From positions 104,182 to 168,181 of the forward strand of contig NZ_VBSL01000014.1 of assembly GCF_006149005.1 (NCBI RefSeq): a DNA stretch of 64,000 nucleotides, given 5' to 3'. Position numbers and translations under genes: made by a program. This DNA comes from Larkinella sp. C7. Its GTDB lineage: Bacteria > Bacteroidota > Bacteroidia > Cytophagales > Spirosomataceae. Shown here piece after piece: positions 1-8,969 of this stretch; the first letter of the stretch is position 1; each line of letters begins with the position of its first letter. The notes under the pieces were generated by a model. It searched no databases. It had not been told where the DNA came from and saw only the letters and a program-made list of their open reading frames with translations.

Positions 1-285
1 GGGAATGACCAGAAAAGGTACAAAAATTACTTGGAACAATCAGTTGTACAGGGCTTTCACTTGCCCAGCCACTCCTTAAAACTGACAACCTAATTTCAGG
101 ATCAGACAAAGTGTAAGGCTATTTCAGTGTAATACAACCACCGGAAAGTTACCCGACTTTATATCTTTACTTATGCCGTTGGGCTGTATTATTGGAGACC
201 ATAAAAAAAAGGCTGGGGTAAACATGACCGAAAGGGGGTCAGTACCGTACTATAAAAAGGATTGTTAAGAAAACGAAAGAAAAAT
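1..285. other. Left edge, no recognisable gene
   Basis: I see no open frame with convincing coding character on either strand and no recognisable element. The segment is AT-rich with short A-runs. It lies beyond the 3' end of the leftmost minus-strand gene and its terminator, so it may separate the copper island from whatever is to the left. Confidence 0.4.
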
Positions 286-322
286 AATGTAAACCACTTC
301 GGTGTAATTAGTGGTTTACATT
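286..322 (-). terminator. Terminator of the copper island
   Basis: Two perfect 13-bp arms (AATGTAAACCACT at 286-298 and its complement at 310-322) flank an 11-nt loop. The hairpin begins six bases past the stop of the last minus-strand gene. On the minus strand it is followed by a T-rich run (ATTTTTC), as expected of an intrinsic terminator. Confidence 0.8.
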
Positions 323-327
323 GATAA

Positions 328-816
328 TCATTTCATCTTCATATCCTTATGCTCGTTTTTCATCTGAAGACAGTGCATAGCGCAGGCTCCATACTGCTTA
401 TAACTTTCATGAACCAAAAGAACAGTTTTACCATTTTTATCTTTGACTTCACAAATCCCATTCATGGGAACAGATACGGTTAAACTGTCACTGGCACCGC
501 CATTGACATGATAAAGATAGTTACCGTTTTTTGCGGCTTTGCCTAGCTTTTCGCCCGTTGTGGCATCAAATGCATTACCCTGATTATCGATGTGGGCGAT
601 TTTTATCCCTGCCGCATTTTTGATTATCCCGTCACTAGTGACCCAGCCAATGTGTTTTCCTTCTGCATCAGTGATCTTTCCCTTCGCATCAACAGACGGT
701 ATTGGCTGTTTGTAATTTTGAGCATAGCCGTTTGGTGCAGCTGTTAAAGTGACAACTGCCAGGAAAATAAAAAATAGTAGCTTTTTCATCGGAGAATTTC
801 GTTTATTTAATTTCAT
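328..816 (-). CDS. Exported protein with Cys/Met/His-rich tail, copper island
   Basis: This 162-residue protein is not one I can name. It has a signal peptide (MKKLLFFIFLAVVTLTAA, cleaved near residue 33). A central part follows with short Gly-rich strand repeats of the kind D-x-x-G-x-I/A. The tail carries CAMHCLQM followed by an alternating Lys/Met end, which looks like a soft-metal ligand set. It is the last gene of the minus-strand copper cluster and is followed by a terminator. A second ATG at 789, right before the signal peptide core, may be the true start. A periplasmic copper-binding role is inferred from the ligands and neighbours only. Confidence 0.7.
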   Translation of the reverse strand: MKLNKRNSPMKKLLFFIFLAVVTLTAAPNGYAQNYKQPIPSVDAKGKITDAEGKHIGWVTSDGIIKNAAGIKIAHIDNQGNAFDATTGEKLGKAAKNGNYLYHVNGGASDSLTVSVPMNGICEVKDKNGKTVLLVHESYKQYGACAMHCLQMKNEHKDMKMK

Positions 817-966
817 ACCAAGTTTAAGTGTTTACTAATCAGCAAACTATGATCAAGATCAATAGCAGAGATGACCTAAGCCTGCTTAGGAAGACACACC
901 GAAAATTCAGGAACTCCCGATATCGGTATATCATCACTATAGGCACTATACGTTAGCCGTTTTTTG

Positions 967-1311
967 TTAAACCGGGGTAGCCATTTCTTCACAAGCTTTG
1001 GCGCATCTGCGGCACGCTTCTGCACACCGCCGGCAATGATCCATCCCCATAGCGGCGTGTTTTTCGCACTCCTGAGCACAGGCATTACAAGTATCTGCAC
1101 AAACGCGGCACAAGTGTGCGCTGAAACTACTTCCCAGGCTCATTACTTCGGCGGCACTGCGACAAATCGCGGCACATTCAATATCAAGTTGGATACACTT
1201 GGCCAAATGCCCCACGTTTTCTTCACTTAAACAGGCAGTTGCACAATGACTGCAAGCGAGCGCACAGGCTACACAGGCATCAATACAGTCTTTAAATTGT
1301 TTATTTTCCAT
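967..1311 (-). CDS. Four-helix bundle copper-storage protein (Csp/DUF326 type)
   Basis: The 114 residues contain about 20 cysteines spaced along amphipathic helices as CxxxC pairs (CIDACVACALACSHC near the N-terminus, CRVCADTCNACAQEC in the middle, CRRCAEACRRCAKAC near the end). This is the pattern of the four-helix-bundle copper-storage proteins, which pack many Cu(I) ions inside the bundle. No signal peptide or Tat motif is present, so it resembles the cytosolic Csp3 subgroup rather than exported Csp1. Length fits the family. It lies between the DUF305 gene and the exported Cys/Met-tail protein in the copper island, which supports a role as a cytosolic Cu(I) sink. Confidence 0.9.
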   Translation of the reverse strand: MENKQFKDCIDACVACALACSHCATACLSEENVGHLAKCIQLDIECAAICRSAAEVMSLGSSFSAHLCRVCADTCNACAQECEKHAAMGMDHCRRCAEACRRCAKACEEMATPV

Positions 1312-1334
1312 TATTTGACCATTTAAGGATGAAT

Positions 1335-1951
1335 TTATTTACTTCTGTTTACTAATAACCAGGTCTGAAATTGAGCTATTTCTTTATTTTGATCTTCGAC
1401 GATCATCGATGACAGTGTTTTATATTGTATATTCTTTTCCATCAATAGCTGCATTTGCGCCATTTCGGTAGCGCTCTGATGATGACCAATCATCAGCGTC
1501 GCAAAATCCTGATCGATGTTTCCGGTGATGATCTGTAAGTTGGCCTGTTTTCCCATCCGGTCCATTCCATCCATCATTTGCAGGTGAAATTCCATGTTCA
1601 TCGTTATCGGGGTACTCGTGGCCAGGAAGGAATCAAGCTGGGTAATTTCTTTCTTTTGTGCATCGATAATGGCTTGTGCCATTGCTTTCATTTCACTATT
1701 GCTACCTGATTTCAATTCCAGCTCAGCCATTTCAATGGCACCCATATGATGCATTTTCATCATCGTTGCGTAGTCGATATCCGGATCCTGGGTCGTTTTC
1801 ATCGTTTCCATTTCAGCCATCATATCATGCATCACAGTCATCATTTGATTCTGGTCATGGGCCTGGATTTTAACTGCATCAGCGTCTTATATAGAACATG
1901 AAGTTGTAAAAGCAAGGAAAGCAGCGTTAAGATTCTGAAAGTTGTCTTCAT
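1335..1951 (-). pseudogene. DUF305 protein, signal peptide split off by a frameshift
   Basis: From 1844 downward an open frame of 169 codons encodes a DUF305 protein: two ferritin-like helical repeats with Met/His pairs (MMKMHHMGAIEMAE near residue 28; LMIGHHQSATEMAQ near 117). These proteins are periplasmic and commonly sit beside copper genes. The signal peptide lies upstream in another frame: an ATG at 1951 starts MKTTFRILTLLSLLLQLHVL, which runs into a stop. The frame after the shift reads DADAVKIQAHDQNQ directly into the DUF305 domain. One lost base near 1885-1888 explains both. Either the gene is broken, leaving a cytosolic protein from 1844, or the assembly has an indel. Confidence 0.75.
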
Positions 1952-2001
1952 CGTGTTTAATTTTAGTATTCTAAAAATATAAACTGGGTATTCTATAAAT
2001 T

Positions 2002-4056
2002 CTATTTCACCCGGAGTAGCTTCGCATTTACCGCTACGACAATGGTGGATGCACTCATTAGAACCGCGCCCATGGCCGGGCTGAGCATGAATGTTGGATA
2101 CAGAACGCCAGCTGCTAGTGGAATTGCGATGACGTTGTAACCAACTGCCCAGGCCAGGTTCTGTACCATTTTCCGGTAAGTTGCCCTTCCGAAGGTGATC
2201 ATCTGCACCACATCCATTGGATCACTATTAACCAGGATGATGTCAGCGGTCTCAGCGGCAACATCTGTTCCTGAACCAATGGCAATGCCCACATCGGCCT
2301 GGGCCAACGCCGGTGCATCATTGACACCATCGCCGGTCATTGCAACGACTTCTCCCTTGTCCTGAAACTCTTTTACCTTGTCCTGCTTCTGATGCGGCAG
2401 CACACCCGCCAGATAGCCATCCATGTTCAGTTTTTTGCTTACCGCTTCGGCAATTTTTTCATTGTCCCCGGTTAGAAGAAAAGTTTTAATGTTCATCCTT
2501 TTCAAGGCGGCAATCGCCTCAGACGCACGCTCTCTGATGGAATCAGCGAAGGTGATCATGCCTGCCAGCTTTCCATCAACGAGTATAAAGTTTATTGTAT
2601 CCGTGGCCTGGTCAACCTGATCCGGGATGGCAGGTATTGGTTTGTTTTCCTGATTAAAGTAATTTGGTCCGGCCGCGACTACTTTTTTTCCATTCACAGT
2701 CCCCATCACGCCGATACCAGGCATGTACTTAAAATCAGCAGATGCCCAGAGTTGTAATCCTTTCTCGTTTAATTTTCGGATCACCCCGTGCGCGATATGA
2801 TGTTCGGAGTTTTGCTGAACAGCTGCTGCATATTGCAGGATCTGATCTTGTGAAAACTGCTGGTCCTCAATGATGATCTGCTGGATTTCGTGGGAGCCTT
2901 TGGTAAGTGTACCCGTTTTATCGAAAATAATGGTAGTCAGCTTACGTGCATTTTCGAAAGCGGTGCGGTTACGGATTAACAGGCCGTGCGTTGCTGAAAG
3001 GGTTGTTGAAATGGCAATCACGAGTGGAATAGCCACGCCCAAAGCGTGGGGACAGGAAGTTACCATCACGGTGACCATTCTTTCCAAAGCAAAAGACAGG
3101 CTCTGCCCGCTGGAAAACCAAACAATAAAAGTGACGACTCCGACCGTAATGGAAATTAATGTTAGCCATTTGGCAACCTGATCAGCCAGATTCTGTGTAT
3201 TGGATTTAGTGCTCTGGGCCGTTTTAACCATACCAATTACCTTTTGCAAATAGGTGTCGTCCCCTGCACCGGTAACGTGGACTTTCAGGACCCCATCGCT
3301 GTTAATTGCTCCTCCAATTACTTTATCATCTTTCTTTTTCTGCACCGGCACACTCTCGCCGGTCAGCATACTTTCGTTCACCTGGGAGCTGCCTTCCAGG
3401 ATCACACCGTCAGCCGGTATCTTTTCGCCCGGCTTAACGAGCAATACATCACCGGAGCGAAGATCTTTTAAAGCAATATCAGTTACCTGGTTATCTTTTT
3501 CCACGTGCACGACGGAGGGCAGCAAAGCCACCAATGATTCCAGGGCGCGGGATGCTGCCATTTGGGATTTCATTTCCAGCCAGTGGCCGACCAGCATAAT
3601 ATCAATCAGGGTGGCCAGTTCCCAAAAGAAATCCATCCCTTTCAGGCCAAACACAACCGCTACGCTATACGCATAGGCCGTCGTAATCGCCACGGCCACC
3701 AGGGTCATCATTCCCAGGTTTTTGCTTTTGACTTCACTGATCAGGCCCGTCAGAAAAGGCCAGCCCCCATAGAAATAGATGACGCTGCTAAGGATCAAGA
3801 GAACATATTTGTCCCCGGTAAATGTCCAGTCAAACCCGGCCATCTGCTGAATCATATGGGAAAGAAGCAGAACCGGTACGGTAAGTACCATGCTTATCCA
3901 GAAGCGTTTGAGGAAATCTTCTGTGTGATGCCCGGCATGGATATGCCCCGCATGTTTGTCATGGCCTTGATGCTGATCCATTTGCTTCGCAGCATCATGA
4001 TGTTCATGCATGGAAGCCTCTTTTGGCATGGGGTGGTGACCGTGGTGATTTTCCAT
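2002..4056 (-). CDS. copB: CopB-type copper-exporting P1B ATPase (CPH motif)
   Basis: Inner-membrane ATPase that pumps copper out of the cytosol. The N-terminus has no HMA domain but a long His-rich stretch (HHGHHP and more, residues 1-50), typical of the CopB/P1B-3 group. The transmembrane ion motif is Cys-Pro-His at about 335-337 (TSCPHALG), the phosphorylated Asp is in DKTGTL at about 379, and the hinge motif GDGVNDAP is near 574. A longer frame begins at a TTG (4083); the ATG at 4056 gives MENHHGHHP, the usual start, and 684 residues. It follows the multicopper oxidase gene by 40 bp in the same direction. CPH pumps have been linked to Cu(II) or Cu(I)/Ag export, so the exact ion is uncertain. 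Confidence 0.92.
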   Translation of the reverse strand: MENHHGHHPMPKEASMHEHHDAAKQMDQHQGHDKHAGHIHAGHHTEDFLKRFWISMVLTVPVLLLSHMIQQMAGFDWTFTGDKYVLLILSSVIYFYGGWPFLTGLISEVKSKNLGMMTLVAVAITTAYAYSVAVVFGLKGMDFFWELATLIDIMLVGHWLEMKSQMAASRALESLVALLPSVVHVEKDNQVTDIALKDLRSGDVLLVKPGEKIPADGVILEGSSQVNESMLTGESVPVQKKKDDKVIGGAINSDGVLKVHVTGAGDDTYLQKVIGMVKTAQSTKSNTQNLADQVAKWLTLISITVGVVTFIVWFSSGQSLSFALERMVTVMVTSCPHALGVAIPLVIAISTTLSATHGLLIRNRTAFENARKLTTIIFDKTGTLTKGSHEIQQIIIEDQQFSQDQILQYAAAVQQNSEHHIAHGVIRKLNEKGLQLWASADFKYMPGIGVMGTVNGKKVVAAGPNYFNQENKPIPAIPDQVDQATDTINFILVDGKLAGMITFADSIRERASEAIAALKRMNIKTFLLTGDNEKIAEAVSKKLNMDGYLAGVLPHQKQDKVKEFQDKGEVVAMTGDGVNDAPALAQADVGIAIGSGTDVAAETADIILVNSDPMDVVQMITFGRATYRKMVQNLAWAVGYNVIAIPLAAGVLYPTFMLSPAMGAVLMSASTIVVAVNAKLLRVK

Positions 4057-4096
4057 TTTTAACGGATTTATGTGAAAGGGCAAGCCCCTTTATGGA

Positions 4097-6406
4097 TCAG
4101 TAATTCATAGTCAATCCTACACCAAATCCCATATCACTATCATAATGCGCGGTAACACCCGCATTTTTAGTGAAGATATATTTGAGTGCCGCCATGTATT
4201 CTTTATCGGTATTGACCATCAGGTTCATCCGCAGGCGTTTAGAAACGGGTATATCCATCCGTTCTAATTGAAACCGGACATTGCCGTCGGTAAAGATCTC
4301 AGCTTGTGCCGAAACCAGCATGGGCAACGTATAATTTACACCGGCACTCAGGATGGACCGTTTGTCTTTGGTATTTCGTTGACCAAACAGATTGGTCTCC
4401 ACTTCATCCATACCCATTTTTCTATATCGCCAGTCAAATCCGATGAAAGGCATCAGCCATTGCATTTTGCCGAGATAGCGTCCAACATGCGTTTCTACCT
4501 CGTAACCATGGTAGTCGTTATAACCAAGACGCCACTCCGTGCCAATATTCCACCGGGTATTTTGCAGCATGGCTTCTCCATCGTTTCCGTTGGTGGCCAC
4601 ATCGTTTTCAGCCATGAAATGAAATTCACGGTCATCGGCAAAGAGTTTTCGCTGTGCTAAACGGGGATTAGGTATTTCCGGGTTAACCGGTGAATTTTCA
4701 TAGGAGAAAACAGCACCCATTCCACTCATCATGTGGTAGAGAATATGGCAATGAAAAAACCAGTCTCCGCTTTCCGTAGCCGCAAATTCGAGGGTGTCGG
4801 TTTCCATGGGCATGATGTCGATGCTATTTTTCATCGGTGCATTTTCTCCCTGGCCATTGAGTACCCGGAAATCATGGCCGTGAAGGTGCATCGGATGCCG
4901 CATCATGGAATTATTGTAGATGATCATTCGAATATTCTGGCCTTTTTTAATCAGGATTTTATCCCTTTCTGAAACTACTTTATTGTCCATACTCCACACA
5001 TAGCGGTTCATGTTGCCCGTCAGTACGAACCGGAGCTCCTTAACCGGGGCATTTTTGGGAAGCGATGTATTGACAGGCGATTTGAGCATGGCATAGTTCA
5101 GGGTCGTAATTGCAGAGAGGGCATTGCTGTTATACCTGTTATGGTCTGTATGACCGCTTTCCGTAAGCTGCTTTTTATTGTCCATTTTCATGCCCTCCAT
5201 ATTGTCCTTCTTTCCCTGTTGACTCGTTTCTTTCATTTTCTTACTTGGCAATGGGCCCGTAATTTCCGGGTACATGACCAGGTTCATATCCATTTGGTTG
5301 AGGCTCATATTCATGCCCCTATCATCCAGGTTCCCGTCCATTTTCATCATGCCGTTCATCATTTTCATTCCTTCAAAATAGTTGAGTCTGGGGAGTGGGG
5401 TTGCCAGTTGTTTTACGCCTTCACCCAGATATAAGGAGGCCGATCGGGTCCGGTCTTCCGAGGTTACCAAAAACTCATAGGCGGTTGGTTTGGCTCCCGG
5501 GTTTACTTGTGGAATGGTAACAATCACATCATAGGTTTCCGAAACGGCGATAATCAACCTATCCACAATCACGGGCTCTACATCATTGCCGTCATTGGCT
5601 ACCACCGTCATTTTTCCGCCTGCATAGGTGAGCCAGAAATACGTGGAGGCTCCGGCGTTTGAAATTCTCAAACGTACTTTATCCCCTGGCTTGAACTGTG
5701 CAAGCTGGCTCTCGTTTTTTCCGTTTATTAAAAACTGGTTGTAATACACATCACTCACATCCATCGCTGTCATCCGTTTCCATTCATTGGCTACTTTGGT
5801 TTTTAAGTAGCCTTGTCGGATTGCCTCAGAATAGCTTTGCGTGGTACCCTTTTTGATGGCAAACCAATCACTGGCGTTGTGCAGCATCCGGTGCACGTTT
5901 TTAGGGTTCATGTCCGTCCATTCGCTCAATATGATGGGAACCGTGGGAATAACCGGCTCTTTTTTCTTATTGAGGATCATGGATCCATACATGCCAATCT
6001 GTTCCTGTAATCCGGTATGACTATGGTACCAATGCGTCCCGTTCTGAATAATAGCAAACCGGTACAAATGGGTGGTATGCGGTTTGATTGGCATTTGGGT
6101 TAGATTGGGAACCCCATCATACTGGTTCGGTAAGAACAGTCCATGCCAGTGTAATGAGGTTTCCTCCTTAAGCTCATTATGGACATAAATCTCAGCCGTA
6201 TCCCCTTCTGTGAACGTTAGCGTGGGCATGGGTATCTGCCCGTTTACCGCGATGGCCCTGCGTGGTTTACCAGAAAAATTCACCGTCGTGTCCTTTACGT
6301 ATAGGTCATACCGGACAATTTTCTGGGCCTGTCCCAGGTTAGAAAACAGAAGTAAAATAATAATGGAGAAAATAGCCTTTACGCCAGCAATTTTACCAAA
6401 ATCCAT
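4097..6406 (-). CDS. Multicopper oxidase fused to a CopB-like outer-membrane domain
   Basis: A 769-residue two-part protein. Residues 1-28 are a signal peptide. Residues 30 to about 570 are a CopA-type multicopper oxidase with all copper sites visible: HWHG at 86-89, HWYHSH at 125-130, HPMHLHGHDF, and HCHILYHMMSGM near the domain end. A Met-rich stretch (EGMKMMNGMMKMDG, then NMEGMKM) lies between them, as in cuprous oxidases. The last 187 residues (from about 583) alternate polar and aromatic residues and end in GVGLTMNY, as in the CopB outer-membrane barrel family. In other phyla copA and copB are separate genes. Expected role: periplasmic Cu(I) oxidation, physically tied to the outer membrane. 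Confidence 0.88.
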   Translation of the reverse strand: MDFGKIAGVKAIFSIIILLLFSNLGQAQKIVRYDLYVKDTTVNFSGKPRRAIAVNGQIPMPTLTFTEGDTAEIYVHNELKEETSLHWHGLFLPNQYDGVPNLTQMPIKPHTTHLYRFAIIQNGTHWYHSHTGLQEQIGMYGSMILNKKKEPVIPTVPIILSEWTDMNPKNVHRMLHNASDWFAIKKGTTQSYSEAIRQGYLKTKVANEWKRMTAMDVSDVYYNQFLINGKNESQLAQFKPGDKVRLRISNAGASTYFWLTYAGGKMTVVANDGNDVEPVIVDRLIIAVSETYDVIVTIPQVNPGAKPTAYEFLVTSEDRTRSASLYLGEGVKQLATPLPRLNYFEGMKMMNGMMKMDGNLDDRGMNMSLNQMDMNLVMYPEITGPLPSKKMKETSQQGKKDNMEGMKMDNKKQLTESGHTDHNRYNSNALSAITTLNYAMLKSPVNTSLPKNAPVKELRFVLTGNMNRYVWSMDNKVVSERDKILIKKGQNIRMIIYNNSMMRHPMHLHGHDFRVLNGQGENAPMKNSIDIMPMETDTLEFAATESGDWFFHCHILYHMMSGMGAVFSYENSPVNPEIPNPRLAQRKLFADDREFHFMAENDVATNGNDGEAMLQNTRWNIGTEWRLGYNDYHGYEVETHVGRYLGKMQWLMPFIGFDWRYRKMGMDEVETNLFGQRNTKDKRSILSAGVNYTLPMLVSAQAEIFTDGNVRFQLERMDIPVSKRLRMNLMVNTDKEYMAALKYIFTKNAGVTAHYDSDMGFGVGLTMNY

Positions 6407-6438
6407 AAGGTGTTTTGCGTTTTAGAACAAGAAGGAAT

Positions 6439-6472
6439 ATTCTGCCCAAGCAGCTGGCTGCTTGGGCAGAAT
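6439..6472. terminator. Strong hairpin between DUF3347 and oxidase genes
   Basis: Perfect 15-bp arms (ATTCTGCCCAAGCAG and its complement) around a 4-nt loop, in the 95-bp gap between two co-oriented copper genes. No T-run follows on the minus strand, so it may attenuate or stabilise mRNA rather than fully terminate. Confidence 0.65.
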
Positions 6473-6501
6473 TGATGCACGACCTAGCAGGCCGCCTATT
6501 A

Positions 6502-7350
6502 TTATTTGATGGTTTCGGTGGTTTTGCCACAGGTTAACATCTGTGCCCCGAAGTATGGATTTTTTATGGCCGGTATCTGGCTGAGCCAGTTGGCCCCTTT
6601 ACCCTCTTTGGCCATTGGGCAATGCTGGTAATAAACCGTTTCAGAGGGCTTTGCCGATTTGATGAGCTGATACATACTGTCTGAAAGCGAAGAAAAATGA
6701 TCTCTCTGGTGGCCTATATCCTTGGTTTCAGAAATATGGTCGGCATCAAAATCAAGGTCTTTCATTACTTTCATCCAGATTAAATGCTGCTGTGAACCGA
6801 GCTGCTCCATTTTTACCGCTTTGATAGCTTTGACAAGACGGGTAGCATTTGATGAGGCGGCATTGCCGTCGGAATTTACCAAGGCATCTTTAACGGCATA
6901 ATAGGCCTCCAAAACAGGTTGCAACGGATCGGCGTCGGCAGCTTTCTGTGAACTCGCCACAGCACCGTGCTGATGTTCTGGCATTTTTTTCTCTGCCAAG
7001 ACTTCATTTTTGACGGTCCGCTCATAGTTGCAGCAATCCGCAAGTTTTGCGTAAGCATCAGCAGGGGCTAAATAGCTTTGATTATCATATCCCGCCAGCG
7101 CAACCTTTTTAAGAACCGCATCAATCGACGTTTTCTTGTTGTCGTAGGTGACCAAGGCCATTTTTGTATCCTTGTCCCAGCTGGCTCTAGAAATGTTTTT
7201 TTGAAATGCGGCTGCTTCAATGCCTTCCTTGCACAGGGCACATGATCCCGAAATTTTTACATTTTCTGTGGATGTATTTTTTATCTCTGCCGGTGACAGA
7301 AAGGAGGATAGCAATAACACGACGGCTATCAATATTTTTATTGATTTCAT
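6502..7350 (-). CDS. Exported HMA-like plus DUF3347 metal-binding protein
   Basis: The 282 residues start with a signal peptide (residues 1-21). Residues about 30-95 resemble a heavy-metal-associated domain: the SGSCALCKEGIE segment supplies a CxxC site. A His-rich linker (PEHQHG) follows. The C-terminal 150 residues are a DUF3347 domain, recognised by YYQHCPMAKEGKGANW and a terminal LTCG. DUF3347 also occurs at the C-terminus of some CusB-like adaptors in this phylum. A periplasmic copper chaperone feeding the oxidase downstream fits. It lies between a small Cys/His-rich exported protein and the oxidase in the same orientation. The exact function is unproven. Confidence 0.82.
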   Translation of the reverse strand: MKSIKILIAVVLLLSSFLSPAEIKNTSTENVKISGSCALCKEGIEAAAFQKNISRASWDKDTKMALVTYDNKKTSIDAVLKKVALAGYDNQSYLAPADAYAKLADCCNYERTVKNEVLAEKKMPEHQHGAVASSQKAADADPLQPVLEAYYAVKDALVNSDGNAASSNATRLVKAIKAVKMEQLGSQQHLIWMKVMKDLDFDADHISETKDIGHQRDHFSSLSDSMYQLIKSAKPSETVYYQHCPMAKEGKGANWLSQIPAIKNPYFGAQMLTCGKTTETIK

Positions 7351-7386
7351 TTGATTAAACTTAAACTGTTGGTAATAAATTGATCA

Positions 7387-7410
7387 CTCGAAAGCAGGGA
7401 TACTTTCGAG
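7387..7410 (-). terminator. Small inverted repeat after the first copper gene
   Basis: Eight-base perfect arms (CTCGAAAG / CTTTCGAG) with an 8-nt loop lie between the first and second genes of the island. There is no T-run; it could be a weak attenuator or processing site. Confidence 0.4.
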
Positions 7411-7436
7411 AAGACGCACTTGTGGCGTCATGCAAC

Positions 7437-7814
7437 TTAACAGCTTATGTTTGGAGGCATCCAAAGCGATAGGTATACCGGTTTGGGAGTAGAGTCTTTG
7501 TAAAACCAGACATTAGCCTGACTGATTGTAAAAACAGGATTTTGAAGGAGTCCGGTTTGAGGGGTGTTCAATGCAAACACCGAAGCCGAATGAGCGCAGT
7601 CACAGCCGGAGCTGCTGCCATTATGCTCACACATTTCCTTTTTTCCACCGTGCTTCTGGTGGTGATTAGGACGGTCACAACAGGTTTTTTTGTTGGAAGC
7701 GTGTTTTGTTTCAGTCTTCACGCAACTATGCTTAGTGCCACAGGCATAACTGTACCCTACCGGCAGGACCAGTAAGCAAGTCATCATCAGTAGCCTAAAA
7801 ACATACCCTCTCAT
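7437..7814 (-). CDS. Short exported Cys/His-rich protein heading the copper operon
   Basis: With the ATG at 7814 (the longer frame starts at a TTG, 7835) this is 125 residues. A signal peptide (residues 1-25) is followed by a Cys/His-rich mature region: CGTKHSCVK, KTCCDRPNHHQKHG, CEHNGSSSGCDCAH. The end is hydrophobic, YLSLWMPPNISC. The C-terminal Trp-x-Pro-Pro signature recurs in two other small exported proteins in this window, at 34218 and 47719, each at the head of a metal-efflux operon. The type resembles the short Bacteroidota proteins called DUF6660, but I am not certain of that family. Likely periplasmic metal binding or sensing; role unknown. Confidence 0.72.
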   Translation of the reverse strand: MRGYVFRLLMMTCLLVLPVGYSYACGTKHSCVKTETKHASNKKTCCDRPNHHQKHGGKKEMCEHNGSSSGCDCAHSASVFALNTPQTGLLQNPVFTISQANVWFYKDSTPKPVYLSLWMPPNISC

Positions 7815-8098
7815 ACGGAACCATACGGTTTTCAACGTTACAAAGATTGCGGATCACTTGACATTATTAGTACATAATTGCGGAAATAACTTACATAATT
7901 ATGGACTTTTCAATTTTGGAAGAGTACTAGTGGCTACGGTCCGCCGTTCGATTGCACACCTGAATCTCAGACGGACGAGGTACGTAAAACAGCTAACAAA
8001 GACTGAAAATGGATAAGGTTGCCGCAAATAGCCGCCCTATTAAAATCAGTTATCCCCGGACAAAAAGCCAGTCTAAGTTGTGCAACAACCACGGGCGT

Positions 8099-8884
8099 TT
8101 AATGAGACACGATAGTCTTTGCGGTATGCAAGATGATGCTCAGGGAGTCGACACTTCCGTTCTCAATACCTTTTTCAAAATCCTGACCGTCCTGGCCCAT
8201 CGTGTTGGTCAGGTGCGCATAGCAAATCACTTTTTTGTTTTTCGCCATAGCAAACGCATAAAGGGCGGCAGCTTCCATTTCAACGGAAATAACGCCCTGT
8301 GTTTTTGCCAATTCTATGGCGGTTTTCGTTTCCCGGTAAGGCGCGTCAGTGGTCCAGCTTCTTCCAACTTCAACCATCAAGGCATTACCGGCGAACGAAT
8401 TAATCAGTTTTTGCTTTAATACTGGATTGAGCGCTGCGGTCTGGTCAGCGGGAAGATAATGATAGCTTGTTCCTTCATCCCGTAAGGCACTTTCGATCAG
8501 GATAAATTTTGTTTCTTTTGCGGGAGTCTGGATAATCCCCGCCGAAGTAATACTGATCAGCAACTCACAACCTGATACAAACATCTGTTCTGCCAATAGG
8601 ACGGCATAGGAAGCACCCACGGCGCAGCCTACAATCCCAAAATTCAATCCCCCGAACCAAGCATTATAGAGCGTTGAATGATAACAGGCCCAATGGGGGT
8701 CCACGTGGCATAGGCCGTTTTTGATCAGGTAGGATACGATATCTCCGTCCGGGTCCAAGACACAGGCAGCGGGTATTTGGCCGGCAGGGATCTGTTTTTG
8801 TCTTCGGGCTTCCCGCAACAGGTTTTCAGCCCAAAAAACGGATGGCTCATTAAACCCCTTCCCTGAAATAATGGTCAGCTTCAC
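8099..8884 (-). CDS. Nucleoside phosphorylase family protein
   Basis: The 261 residues match the purine/uridine phosphorylase superfamily: a nucleotide-binding segment SYAVLLAEQMFVSGCELL, an ALRDEGTSYHYLP stretch matching the purine-contact loop, and the signature GVISVEMEAAALYAFA, whose Glu-Met-Glu binds ribose. Family members cleave nucleosides with phosphate to base plus ribose-1-phosphate. The start is a GTG at 8884; no ATG is nearby. It stands alone between the copper island and the sulfur genes, with no salvage genes around it, so the substrate cannot be told from context. Confidence 0.85.
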   Translation of the reverse strand: MKLTIISGKGFNEPSVFWAENLLREARRQKQIPAGQIPAACVLDPDGDIVSYLIKNGLCHVDPHWACYHSTLYNAWFGGLNFGIVGCAVGASYAVLLAEQMFVSGCELLISITSAGIIQTPAKETKFILIESALRDEGTSYHYLPADQTAALNPVLKQKLINSFAGNALMVEVGRSWTTDAPYRETKTAIELAKTQGVISVEMEAAALYAFAMAKNKKVICYAHLTNTMGQDGQDFEKGIENGSVDSLSIILHTAKTIVSH

Positions 8885-8969
8885 GATCTCACTGATTTTA
8901 GGCTGGCAGATTTAATAATGCGCATTCAAACTGGTTAAATGCGCAAGTTAACTTTTGAGAATTTAACGA

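Noticed and set aside
2423..4062. Plus-strand ORFs in the copper ATPase region
   Set aside because: Antisense to a complete P-type ATPase with all motifs.
2057..4083. TTG-initiated extensions of copB and other genes
   Set aside because: In many genes the longest frame starts at TTG or GTG just upstream of an ATG that begins the family's normal N-terminus or a signal peptide; the ATG was used instead.
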